From Amycolatopsis bartoniae (GTDB taxonomy: Bacteria > Actinomycetota > Actinomycetes > Mycobacteriales > Pseudonocardiaceae), in assembly GCF_014191255.1 (NCBI RefSeq), contig NZ_JACHWH010000002.1:930001-994000 (forward strand): 64,000 nt of DNA. Direction: 5' to 3'. Below, piece after piece: positions 22,858 to 30,780 of the stretch. The notes beneath the pieces were generated by a model. That model worked only from the letters and a program-made list of their open reading frames with translations. It was not told the DNA's origin and searched no databases. The translations under genes and the position numbers were made by a program. Position 1 is the stretch's first letter, and each line of letters opens with the position of its first letter.

Positions 22858-23625
22858 ATGGACCTCCACCTCCGCGACAAGCGTGCGCTCGTCACCGGCG
22901 CCTCGCAGGGCATCGGCGCGGCGACCGCCGAAGTGCTCGCCGAGGAAGGGTGCACACTGCATCTGGCCGCCCGCAGTGGATCCACATTGGACGCGTTGGC
23001 CGAGCGCCTGCGCGCGGCCCACGGCGTGGCGGTCCACGTGCACGTGGTGGACCTGCGCGACTCCGACGACCTGCACGGCCTGGCCGACGCCGTGCCTGAG
23101 CCGGACATCCTGGTCAACAACGCGGGTGACATCCCCGGCGGGCGGCTGGCGGACGTCGACGAGGGAACCTGGCGCCACGCCTGGGAACTGAAGGTGTTCG
23201 GCTACATCGACCTCACCCGGCTCGTCTACGCGCGCATGAAGGAACGCGGGCAGGGCGTGATCGTCAACAACATCGGTGCGGCCGGTGAGCGGTTCGACGG
23301 CGGCTACATCGCGGGCAGCAGCGGGAACGCGGCGTTGATGGCCTTCACCCGCGCGCTCGGCGGCCGCAGCCTGCACGAGGGCGTCCGCGTCGTCGGCGTG
23401 AACCCCGGGCCGGTGGAGACCGAACGCATCGTCAAGCTCATGAAGTCCAGGGCCCGCACCGAGTTCGGCGACGAGAACCGCTACCGGGAGCTGATGTCGG
23501 CGTTCCCGCTCGGGCGTCCCGCGAAGCCACGGGAGATCGCGGACCTGATCGCGTTTCTCGCTTCGGACCGTTCCGCCTACACCACCGGAACGATCGTCAC
23601 CGTGGACGGCGGCCACGCGGCCTAA
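22858..23625 (+). CDS. SDR-fold protein lacking the catalytic Lys of YxxxK
   Basis: This 255-residue protein has a classical SDR fold. It has the dinucleotide motif TGASQGIG (~14-21), NNAG (~86-89) and a C-terminal GTIVTVDGGHAA. The expected Ser...YxxxK active site is altered. The segment reads NNIGAAGERFDGGYIAGSSGNAAL, in which the Tyr is followed four residues later by Ser, and no Ser occupies the usual position before it. Related proteins with the YIAGS variant are known as a subgroup, so it may catalyse a different reaction or bind a cofactor without SDR chemistry. The ATG at 22858 is preceded by GAAGGGCACTCCCC. It converges on the kinase gene with a four-base overlap of the ends. Confidence 0.82.
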   Translation: MDLHLRDKRALVTGASQGIGAATAEVLAEEGCTLHLAARSGSTLDALAERLRAAHGVAVHVHVVDLRDSDDLHGLADAVPEPDILVNNAGDIPGGRLADVDEGTWRHAWELKVFGYIDLTRLVYARMKERGQGVIVNNIGAAGERFDGGYIAGSSGNAALMAFTRALGGRSLHEGVRVVGVNPGPVETERIVKLMKSRARTEFGDENRYRELMSAFPLGRPAKPREIADLIAFLASDRSAYTTGTIVTVDGGHAA

Positions 23626-24959
23626 GGGCTGCAGGTGACCGCGGGCTGCACCGGGTCGCTTCCCGTGGTGGCCGCGGTGAAGCCGAACGACGTCGTGCCG
23701 CCGGGGGCGATCACGGCGTTGTAGCTCGCGTTCGTCACCGTCACCGCGGCGCCGTTCCGGGCGAGGGTGCCGTTCCAGAGGCCGTTGATCGCGTCTCCGG
23801 CGCGCAACTGCCAGCGGACGGTCCAGCCAGTCAGGCCCCGTCCTTCGTTGTCGCGCACGGTGACCTCGACCTGGTAGCCGTTCGGCCAGGAGTTGACGAT
23901 CCGGTAGTCCGCCACGCACTCCGGTTCCGGGGCCGGGGCGCTGCTGGAGGTCGTCGCTGAAGGGCTGGACACCGGCGCGGCGGTCGACGGAGTGTCCGCG
24001 CCGCCGTGCACCAGGCTGCCGATGAGCACCCCGACCGCCAGCAACGCCACCGCCCCCACTCCGGCGAAAACCAGGCGGCGCGGCGGTTTCCGGCGGGCGG
24101 GCAGCAGCAACGTCGGCTCCCGTGGCGGCGGCACCGGCCTGCCCTGCGCCACCGCGTCCAGCGCCTCCTGCACCTCCGCCATCCGCGGCCGTTCGAGCGG
24201 CTCCGGCCGCAGCATCCGCGTCAGCACCTCGGTCAGCGGCCCCGCCTGACGCGGCGGCACGACCTCACCCCGCGCGACCCGCTGCAACAGCGCGTACGGG
24301 TTCTCGTCCCGCCCGAACGGCGGCGCCCCTTCGACCGCCGCGTACAACGTGGCGCCGAGCGAGAAGACGTCGGACGCGAAGGACGCTTCTTCCCCGCCCG
24401 CCACCTCCGGTGCCAGGAACGCGGGCGTTCCCGCGATCACCCCGCCGTCCGTCACGGTTCCCTCGCCGAGCGCGCGGGAAATGCCGAAGTCGGCGAGCTT
24501 CGCCGTCCCGTCGGCCGCGATGAGCACGTTGCCGGGCGTCACGTCCCGGTGCACGATGCCCTCGACGTGCGCCGCGGCCAGCGCCGACGCCACCTGGCTG
24601 CCGATCCCCGCGACGTACGCCGGCGGCAGCGGTCCCCGCTCGGCCGTGAGCGCGGCGAGGCTCTGCGACGGCAGGAACTCCAGGATCAGGCACGGCTTGC
24701 CGTCGTGCTCGACCACGTCGTGCACCGTGATGGCGTGCGGATGCTTCAGTTTGGCGGCGACGCGCCCTTCCCTGATCGCGCGCCGGACCGCCTGCTGGGC
24801 CGCTTCCTCGCCCGCGGTCTCGTCGAGCACGAGCTGCTTCACGGCGACGGTCCGGCCCAGGCGCTCGTCCCGCGCCTGCCAGACCACGCCCATCGAGCCG
24901 CGGCCGATCCGGGACACCAGCCGGTACCGTCCTGCGATCAGCTCGCCTTCGGCGGTCAC
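23622..24959 (-). CDS. Membrane Ser/Thr protein kinase with extracellular CBM2-like domain
   Basis: This 445-residue receptor-type kinase has a Hanks-type domain at ~11-270. It shows GRGSMG (19-24), the ATP-binding AVK (Lys41), HRDVTPGN (137-144) and DFG (157-159). A Pro-rich juxtamembrane stretch and one membrane helix (~296-315) follow, then a Ser/Thr/Ala/Pro linker and a C-terminal ~97-residue domain. That domain has the CBM2 (cellulose-binding) pattern: terminal Cys348 and Cys443, NSWPNGYQVEVTV, GWTVRW, GLWNG and NASYNAVIAPG. This replaces the PASTA repeats of PknB-type kinases. The usual Lys of HRDxK is Thr141. The GTG at 24959 is chosen for GGAGGGAAC directly upstream. A TAGAAT -10-like hexamer is at 24991-24996. 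It likely senses a wall or environmental polysaccharide; this is inference. Confidence 0.88.
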   Translation of the reverse strand: MTAEGELIAGRYRLVSRIGRGSMGVVWQARDERLGRTVAVKQLVLDETAGEEAAQQAVRRAIREGRVAAKLKHPHAITVHDVVEHDGKPCLILEFLPSQSLAALTAERGPLPPAYVAGIGSQVASALAAAHVEGIVHRDVTPGNVLIAADGTAKLADFGISRALGEGTVTDGGVIAGTPAFLAPEVAGGEEASFASDVFSLGATLYAAVEGAPPFGRDENPYALLQRVARGEVVPPRQAGPLTEVLTRMLRPEPLERPRMAEVQEALDAVAQGRPVPPPREPTLLLPARRKPPRRLVFAGVGAVALLAVGVLIGSLVHGGADTPSTAAPVSSPSATTSSSAPAPEPECVADYRIVNSWPNGYQVEVTVRDNEGRGLTGWTVRWQLRAGDAINGLWNGTLARNGAAVTVTNASYNAVIAPGGTTSFGFTAATTGSDPVQPAVTCSP

Positions 24960-25033
24960 GTTCCCTCCGGTCCCGAGGTCCTGGACGGCCATTCTAGGTA
25001 CCACGGGTGCGGCGGCTGTGAACCGCGAACGCG

Positions 25034-27997
25034 TCAGCCGCGCGTCGTGAGCGCGAAGACCTTCAGGTTCGGTACGGCGGTGGTGGTGAACGACGTGAGG
25101 GTGCGGGTGGGGTCGGCCGGCAGGCTGACGTGCCAGATCCGCACGGTGCGGCCGTCCGCGGTGCCGTTGACGTTGTAACGCGTCGAAGCCGTCAGGGCGG
25201 TCTCCTCACCGAAGTGGGCGGCCGTGGCCGCCCAGTCGGTGATCGCGAGGTGCGCCGTGCTCGTGGTGCCGTCGCTGTAGGTGAAGGTCACGTCGGTCTG
25301 CTGGTCGCCGTTGACCGCGGTCGCCAGCAGCTCGACGGACCGGTACTTCCCCGGCGTGACGTAGTCGCGTTGGCCACGCAGGCTGGAGAAGTTCCCCGCC
25401 GTGCCCGTGGTCGGCGGAACCAGGTACGGCACCGACGCAAGCGTTTGCACACCCGACGGGGGCAGCTGCTCGGCCGGGAAGCTCCAGCCCTTGCCGTCGA
25501 GGTTGCCCTGCGCCTTGGCGTCCGCCGTCGCGATGCCGTCGATGTCGTACTGCGGGTTCTGCAGGCAGTCGGCACCCGCCGGGGTGCAGGCGGCGGGCAG
25601 GTTCGGCACCGCGGGTGCGGGCTGGACGTGATCCACCGGCGGCGTGCCCCACGTGCTCGGCGTCGAGCCCAGCGTGAACGTGACCTCGCCGCCGGAGTTC
25701 ACGACCGACTCCGGCAGCCACGACTCCGCGTGGGCACGCCCGTCGAGCCGCACGTTCTGCACGTAGATGTTCGACGCGGAAGCGCCGGGGGCGTTGATGG
25801 TGATCGTCGGGCCGCCGCCGTCGCGCTTGACCCACGCCTTCGGGAACATCGGGCTGGACAACAACATTTCCGCGCGGCTCGGCGTCTGCGGGTACAGGCC
25901 GAGCGCGGCGAAGACGTACCACGCGGACATCGTGCCCAGGTCGTCGTTGCCGGGCAGCCCGCCGGGACCGGTCTTGTACACCAGAGACGCCATCGCGCGG
26001 ACCGTCTCCTGCGTCTTCCACGGCTGCCCGAGCGCGTTGTACAGCCACGGCGTGTGGATGCCGGGCTCGTTGGTCGGGTCGTAGCGGAAGCCGTCGCCGC
26101 CGGTGGCCCAGGAACCGTCGGGGCGGTGGAAGAACGCGTCAAGTCGTTGTGCCGCAACGTCTTTCCCACCCATGGCCGCGGCGAGACCGGACACGTCGTG
26201 CTGGACCATCCAGGTGTAGGTCGCGCTCGTGCCCTGCGCGAACCCGAGGTCGGAGGTCGAGGAGAACGGCCACACCCACGTGCCGTCGGAGTCGCGGGCC
26301 TGCTGGTAGCCACCCTCCGGCCCGGCAGACGGGTTGAACGTGTTCCGCCACCAGCTCGCCCGCGGCAGCATCTCGCGGTAGACCTTGCGGTTGCCCAGGC
26401 GCTGCGCCCAGTCGGCGAGCGCGAAGTCCGCCGCGGAGTCCTCCAGCGTCTCGGCCGCGCCACCCCAGCAGTGGCAGACGTCCTGCGGTGCGTAGCCGAG
26501 CTTCAGGTACTCCGCGAGGTTCGGTCGCTGGCCTTCGCACTGCCCGGGACAGCCGGCGTCGGACAGCCCGGCCGGGTTCGGCACGGTCGCCTGTCGGTAC
26601 AGGGAGTCGAAGGCGCCGCGGACGTCGAAGTTGCGCACGCCCATCGCGTAGAACCCGGCCAGCGTGGGCGCGGACGGGTCGCCCGTCATGACGTGCGTCG
26701 GCCCGTTGACGTGGATCCAGCGGTCCCACACGCCGCCGTTCTGCTGCGCCAGGTTGTACAGCGACTGCGCGAAGTCCCCGGCGATCCCGGGTTCCAGCAG
26801 CGCGAGCAGCTGCGTGTGCGCGCGGTACTCGTCCCAGCCGGAGAAGTTGCCGTACTGCGCCCGCTGTCCCGGCGCGAGCCGGTGCACCTGCTGGTCGCTG
26901 CCGAGGTACGTGCCGCCGACGTCGCTGGCGACGTTCGGCTCCAGGAACGAGTGGTACAGCGCGGTGTAGAAGGTGGTGAGCTGGTCGGCGCTGCCGCCGG
27001 CGACCTCGATCGAGCGCAGCTGCCGGTTCCACTCCTGCCGCGCGTCGGCCGCGACGGAGGCGACGGTGTCTCTGGGCTTCACCTCGGCGGCGAGGTTGCC
27101 GCGGGCCGCGTCGAGGCTCGTGTAGGAGATGCCGACCTTCATTTGCACGTCGGTGGCGTCGAAGCTGACGTAACCGCCGGAGCCCTTGCCCGCGCGGGCG
27201 GCGCCGGTGAGGTAACCCTCGCCGCCGTGCGCGGTGGTCGAACCGGGCTGCAGCTGGTCGTTCACCCACGTGCCCGTGCCGGAGAACGCCTTGTCGAACG
27301 ATGCGACGAAGTACAGCCGGTAGTAGGTCTTGCGGTTGTTATCGCCGCCGTTGGCGCGGCGGCCGCAGAACGCGCCCGTGAGAACGGAACCGGTGACCGT
27401 GCGGGTGGCCGGGTCGATGGTGATCTCGGCGTCCTCGCTGCCATTGAGCGAGTTGGACACGCGGAAGAGCAGGTTCGCCGGGGAGCCCGCGGGGAAGGTG
27501 AACTCGCCGACACCCGCACGCGTGGTGACGGACAGGTCGGCCTTCACCCCGGAGTCCAGCGTGACCGTGTATCGGCCGGGCTGCGCGTTTTCGTTGTCGT
27601 GGCTGAAGTTGCTCGCGTACACCGCGTCCGTGGTGTCGGCGGTCGGCGACGACGTGACCGCACCGGCGAACGGCAGGATCGGCACGTCACCGGCGGCGCC
27701 CGGGTGGCAGCCGGCGCCGTTGACGTGCGTCAGCGCGAAGCCGCGGGTGCGGGGCGTGGCGTAGGAGTACCCGTTGGCGCCCGCCGCGTTGGTCTGGTCC
27801 CCCGCGGTGTTGGTGGGGCTCCACGAGATCATGCCGAACGGCCGCACCGCGCCGGGATAGGTGTTGCCGCCGTTGGCAGAACCGATGAGCGGATCGGCGT
27901 AGCGGACCGGATCGGTGACCTTGGCGGCCGCGGCTTCGGCCGGCACGGCGGGGAGCAGCGCGCCCACCAGGGCGACCGCGAGCAGGGATCGAATCAC
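25034..27997 (-). CDS. Secreted GH92 alpha-mannosidase
   Basis: This exported glycosidase of family GH92, a calcium-dependent exo-alpha-mannosidase family, is expected to trim mannose from glycans outside the cell. From the GTG at 27997 the 987-residue product begins VIRSLLAVALVGALLPAVPAEA, a clear signal peptide. Then come YADPLIGSANGGNTYPGAVRPFGM (~30) and GFALTHVNGAGCHPGAAGDVP (~85). The family signature GNDDLGTMSAWYVFAALGLYP lies near ~695. A further ~200-residue C-terminal beta-rich region may be a carbohydrate-binding or linker domain. The frame is open 54 codons upstream, but those have no signal-peptide logic. It lies 29 bp upstream of the kinase's TAGAAT motif in the same orientation. 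The linkage cleaved (1,2; 1,3; 1,6) cannot be read from sequence. Confidence 0.9.
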   Translation of the reverse strand: MIRSLLAVALVGALLPAVPAEAAAAKVTDPVRYADPLIGSANGGNTYPGAVRPFGMISWSPTNTAGDQTNAAGANGYSYATPRTRGFALTHVNGAGCHPGAAGDVPILPFAGAVTSSPTADTTDAVYASNFSHDNENAQPGRYTVTLDSGVKADLSVTTRAGVGEFTFPAGSPANLLFRVSNSLNGSEDAEITIDPATRTVTGSVLTGAFCGRRANGGDNNRKTYYRLYFVASFDKAFSGTGTWVNDQLQPGSTTAHGGEGYLTGAARAGKGSGGYVSFDATDVQMKVGISYTSLDAARGNLAAEVKPRDTVASVAADARQEWNRQLRSIEVAGGSADQLTTFYTALYHSFLEPNVASDVGGTYLGSDQQVHRLAPGQRAQYGNFSGWDEYRAHTQLLALLEPGIAGDFAQSLYNLAQQNGGVWDRWIHVNGPTHVMTGDPSAPTLAGFYAMGVRNFDVRGAFDSLYRQATVPNPAGLSDAGCPGQCEGQRPNLAEYLKLGYAPQDVCHCWGGAAETLEDSAADFALADWAQRLGNRKVYREMLPRASWWRNTFNPSAGPEGGYQQARDSDGTWVWPFSSTSDLGFAQGTSATYTWMVQHDVSGLAAAMGGKDVAAQRLDAFFHRPDGSWATGGDGFRYDPTNEPGIHTPWLYNALGQPWKTQETVRAMASLVYKTGPGGLPGNDDLGTMSAWYVFAALGLYPQTPSRAEMLLSSPMFPKAWVKRDGGGPTITINAPGASASNIYVQNVRLDGRAHAESWLPESVVNSGGEVTFTLGSTPSTWGTPPVDHVQPAPAVPNLPAACTPAGADCLQNPQYDIDGIATADAKAQGNLDGKGWSFPAEQLPPSGVQTLASVPYLVPPTTGTAGNFSSLRGQRDYVTPGKYRSVELLATAVNGDQQTDVTFTYSDGTTSTAHLAITDWAATAAHFGEETALTASTRYNVNGTADGRTVRIWHVSLPADPTRTLTSFTTTAVPNLKVFALTTRG

Positions 27998-28076
27998 CCG
28001 CCGATCCCAGCCGTCCGGTTCGACCGGAACGTGAACTCCGGCGGACGACCAGGGGTCGGCGAGGTCAACTTCGCTT

Positions 28077-28304
28077 TCATCGAGCGACAGGATGCCACTC
28101 CGCGCGGGGCAGGGGTACCCGCCGTTCGGCTGCCGCGGGCGCGGACGGCGACCCGCCACGGAGATCGGCCGCTATTCGTTCCACGTCGCGGTTTTCGTGT
28201 GGTGTGCTGCCGTTCATCCGCGGCGGCCGCTGCCGCCGGTGGTTGCGCTCGATGAGGTAGCCGAGCAGGACCAGGACCGCGAGGAAGAGGATCAGGTTCG
28301 TCAT
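28077..28304 (-). CDS. Small single-pass membrane protein, unknown function
   Basis: This 75-residue ORF begins MTNLILFLAVLVLLGYLIERNHRRQR, one N-terminal membrane helix followed by a basic, polar tail. No family is recognised. It is divergent from the GlxA-type regulator, and the 71-bp gap between the starts contains an inverted repeat, which supports a regulated gene. The ribosome site is poor. It could be translated from a leaderless message or be spurious. Confidence 0.5.
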   Translation of the reverse strand: MTNLILFLAVLVLLGYLIERNHRRQRPPRMNGSTPHENRDVERIAADLRGGSPSAPAAAERRVPLPRAEWHPVAR

Positions 28305-28331
28305 GGCACCAACTGTCCGCGCAGCCAGATC

Positions 28332-28347
28332 CTGCCAACAGTGGCAG
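28332..28347. promoter_or_regulatory. Inverted repeat between divergent genes, candidate operator
   Basis: CTGCCA-ACAG-TGGCAG is a perfect 6-bp inverted repeat that extends outward into a near-symmetric AGATC/GATCT flank. It lies about 16 bp upstream of the regulator's -10 element, close to the expected -35 position. Autoregulation by the adjacent GlxA-type protein, and control of the small membrane protein, are plausible but unproven. Confidence 0.45.
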
Positions 28348-28363
28348 ATCTGACGACCTGCGC

Positions 28364-28369
28364 TAAAAT
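28364..28369 (+). promoter_or_regulatory. -10 element (TAAAAT) of the GlxA-type regulator
   Basis: TAAAAT ends six bases before the ATG at 28376, and no Shine-Dalgarno sequence lies between them. This is the spacing of a leaderless promoter. Confidence 0.55.
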
Positions 28370-28375
28370 TCCGCC

Positions 28376-29329
28376 ATGCTGAAAACCGTCGCCGTGGTGG
28401 TGATCGAGGACGTGGCCCCGTTCGAGTTCGGGGTGATCTGCGAGGTGTTCGGCATCGACCGCAGCGACGACGGCGGGCCGAAGTTCGAGTTCCGCGTGTG
28501 CGGCGAACGCCCCGGCGAGCCGGTGCCCACGTCGATCCCCGGCGTCGCCCTGACCCCGGCGTACGGGCTGGACGGCCTCGAAGACGCGGACCTCGTCGCC
28601 GTGCCCGCCGTCGCGATCCGCGACGAGTACCCGTCCGCCGTCGTCGCCGCGGTCCAGGCCGCGGCGGCCCGGGGCGCGACGCTGCTGTCCGTCTGCAGCG
28701 GCGCGTTCCTGCTCGGCGCCGCCGGGCTGCTCGACGACCGGCACTGCACCACGCACTGGCACCACATCGGCGAGTTCCAGGAGCGCTTCCCCGACGCGAA
28801 GGTCGATCCGGACGTGCTGTTCGTCGACGAGGGCGACATCATCACCAGCGCGGGCACCGCCGCGGGCATCGACGCGTGCCTGCACCTGGTCCGCCGGGAG
28901 CTGGGGTCGGCCGTGGCCACCGTCATCGCGCGGCGGATGGTCGTGCCGCCGCAGCGGGACGGCGGGCAGCGGCAGTTCGTGGAGACCCCGGTGCCCGAGT
29001 GCACGGCCGACAGCCTGCAGCCGATCCTGTTGTGGCTGCAGGAGAACCTCGCCGAGGAGCACACCGTCGCCACGCTCGCGCGCCGCGCGCAGATGTCGGA
29101 GCGCACCTTCGCCCGCCGGTTCGTCGCCGAGACCGGTACGACACCGCACAAATGGCTGTCCGCGCAACGGGTTCTGCACGCGCGCACGCTGCTGGAGGAG
29201 ACGCGGCTGGGCATCGAGGAGATCGCGCGCGAGTGCGGGTTCGGCACGGCCGCCCTGCTGCGCCACCACTTCCACCGCGTGGTGGGGGTCTCACCGCACG
29301 ACTACCGGCGGACTTTCGCGCACGCTTGA
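28376..29329 (+). CDS. GlxA-family AraC-type transcription regulator
   Basis: This 317-residue regulator fuses an N-terminal DJ-1/PfpI-like domain (~1-175) to a C-terminal AraC helix-turn-helix pair (~215-315). The first domain includes ATLLSVCSGAFLLGAAGLLDDRHCTTHW, with the Cys in the nucleophile-elbow position. The second contains TVATLARRAQMSERTFARRF and EIARECGFGTAALLRHHF. These proteins usually sense a small metabolite; enzymatic activity is not expected. The downstream cysteine-desulfurase-like gene starts three bases after the stop, so the two form an operon and the regulator probably controls both. The start is leaderless-looking, with TAAAAT six bases upstream. Confidence 0.9.
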   Translation: MLKTVAVVVIEDVAPFEFGVICEVFGIDRSDDGGPKFEFRVCGERPGEPVPTSIPGVALTPAYGLDGLEDADLVAVPAVAIRDEYPSAVVAAVQAAAARGATLLSVCSGAFLLGAAGLLDDRHCTTHWHHIGEFQERFPDAKVDPDVLFVDEGDIITSAGTAAGIDACLHLVRRELGSAVATVIARRMVVPPQRDGGQRQFVETPVPECTADSLQPILLWLQENLAEEHTVATLARRAQMSERTFARRFVAETGTTPHKWLSAQRVLHARTLLEETRLGIEEIARECGFGTAALLRHHFHRVVGVSPHDYRRTFAHA

Positions 29330-29332
29330 GGC

Positions 29333-30538
29333 ATGCTGGCTGCCGTGGCTTATGACGTGGACGCGGTACGCAGGCACTTCCCCGCGCTCGGTGAGGGCGC
29401 CGCGCACTTCGACGGGCCGGGTGGCTCGCAGGTGCCGGACGTCGTCGGCGAGGCCGTCGCGGCGACGCTCACCGCCGCGATCGCCAACCGAGGTAGCGTG
29501 ACCGCCGCCGAGCGCCGTGCGGAGCAGGTGGTGCGGGACGCGCGCCAGGCCGCGGCGGACCTCGTGGGCGGGCGGGCGGAGGGCGTCGTGTTCGGGCGCA
29601 GCATGACGCAGCTGACCTACGACTTCTCCCGTGCGCTGGCGAAGACGTGGCAGCCCGGCGACGAGGTCGTGGTGACCCGGCTCGACCACGACGCCAACAT
29701 CCGCCCGTGGGTGCAGGCCGCCGAGGCGCGCGGGGTGACGGTCCGCTGGGCCGACTTCGACCCGGCGACCGGGGAGCTGCCGGCGGACGCGATTCCGGTG
29801 ACCGAGCGGACGAAGCTGGTCGCCGTCACGGGGGCGTCGAACCTGCTCGGCACCCGGCCGGATCTGCCCGCGATCGCCGAGCGCGTGCACGAGGTGGGCG
29901 CACTGTGCTATGTGGACGGTGTGCACCTGACGCCACACGCGCCCGTTGATCTGGCGTCGCTGGGCGCGGACTTCTACGTCTGCTCGCCGTACAAGTTCCT
30001 CGGCCCGCACCTGGGTTTCGTGGCCGCGGCGCCGGAGCTGCTGGAGACGCTGCACCCGGACAAGCTCGCGCCCTCCACCGATGCGGTGCCCGAGCGCTTC
30101 GAGCTGGGCACCCTCCCCTACGAGCTGCTCGCGGGCGCCACGGCGGCGATCGACTTCCTCGCCGGGCTCGTCCCCGGCACCGGCTCCCGGCGCGAACGCC
30201 TGCTCGCGTCGATGCGCGCGCTGGAGGAGTACGAGAACGCGCTGCTGCTCCGCTTGGACGAGGGCCTCGCCGGAATCGACGAAGTCACCCGCTACGGCTC
30301 CCCCACCCGCCACCGCACGCCGACGGTACTGTTCACAGTGGACGGTGTGCCACCCGACGAGGTTTATCGCCGTCTGGCCGATCGAGGCGTGAACGCACCG
30401 GCGGGGAGCTTCTACGCTCTCGAGTGCTCCCGACATCTCGGCCTGGGGGACGCGGGCGCGGTACGGGCGGGAATCGCGCCCTACACGAACGAGTCCGATG
30501 TGGACCGTCTGTTGGCAGCGGTCGAGGGCTTGAGGTAG
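29333..30538 (+). CDS. Cysteine-desulfurase-like PLP enzyme
   Basis: This 401-residue fold-type I PLP enzyme resembles the cysteine desulfurase-like group (class V aminotransferase superfamily). It begins VRRHFPALGEGAAHFDGPGGSQVPD. The PLP-site segments are CYVDGVHLTPHAPVDL (~196) and the Schiff-base lysine in VCSPYKFLGPHLG (~218). No C-terminal active-site loop Cys like that of SufS was evident, so true sulfur transfer is uncertain; selenocysteine-lyase, kynureninase-like or other beta-lyase activity are alternatives. It follows the GlxA-type regulator by three bases. Its last ~58 bp overlap, on the other strand, the remnant of an S9 peptidase gene. Confidence 0.85.
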   Translation: MLAAVAYDVDAVRRHFPALGEGAAHFDGPGGSQVPDVVGEAVAATLTAAIANRGSVTAAERRAEQVVRDARQAAADLVGGRAEGVVFGRSMTQLTYDFSRALAKTWQPGDEVVVTRLDHDANIRPWVQAAEARGVTVRWADFDPATGELPADAIPVTERTKLVAVTGASNLLGTRPDLPAIAERVHEVGALCYVDGVHLTPHAPVDLASLGADFYVCSPYKFLGPHLGFVAAAPELLETLHPDKLAPSTDAVPERFELGTLPYELLAGATAAIDFLAGLVPGTGSRRERLLASMRALEEYENALLLRLDEGLAGIDEVTRYGSPTRHRTPTVLFTVDGVPPDEVYRRLADRGVNAPAGSFYALECSRHLGLGDAGAVRAGIAPYTNESDVDRLLAAVEGLR

Positions 30539-30636
30539 CGGTCGAACCAGTCGCGGGTCCGGTGCAGCAGGTCGAGCTGGTGGCCGCGTTCGAGGATGGC
30601 GTGGTTCTCCCGCGGGTAGACGACTCCGCGCCACCG
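30481..30636 (-). pseudogene. C-terminal remnant of an S9-family peptidase
   Basis: Read on the minus strand, this stretch encodes WRGVVYPRENHAILERG, then HQLDLLHRTRDWFDRYLK, and stops at 30481-30483. This is the typical extreme C-terminus of prolyl-oligopeptidase-family (S9) enzymes, with the catalytic His in ENHAI. Everything upstream of it is missing: the sequence changes at about 30636-30650 into an IS110-type transposase end. The gene was therefore truncated by an insertion/deletion event, and no start or ribosome site remains. Confidence 0.7.
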
Positions 30637-30639
30637 GAA

Positions 30640-30745
30640 TGCCCGACGCGCGCTGACCTGGCTGGTTCACCGCCGCTGCGACGTCCTCTACGCCATGCTC
30701 CGCAACCACACTCACTACCACCCACCCGGTTCTGCCGCGGCTTGA
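30640..30745 (+). mobile_element. IS110-family transposase C-terminal relic
   Basis: The plus strand encodes ALTWLVHRRCDVLYAMLRNH, then THYHPPGSAAA, and stops at 30743-30745. This matches the C-terminal end of IS110-family transposases. The following bases (CTTGACAGCCACATGGGGAC) resemble the usual sequence just downstream of such genes. Only about 35 codons survive. It abuts the truncated S9 peptidase and marks the left border of the 30.8-40.1 kb island. Confidence 0.65.
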
Positions 30746-30780
30746 CAGCCACATGGGGACGCCCGGGAAAGCGATTCTGC

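Noticed and set aside
20482-23919. An 1145-codon minus-strand frame across glgB and the SDR gene
   Set aside because: It spans two real genes and the terminator between them, which a genuine gene would not; the composition is that of an antisense shadow.
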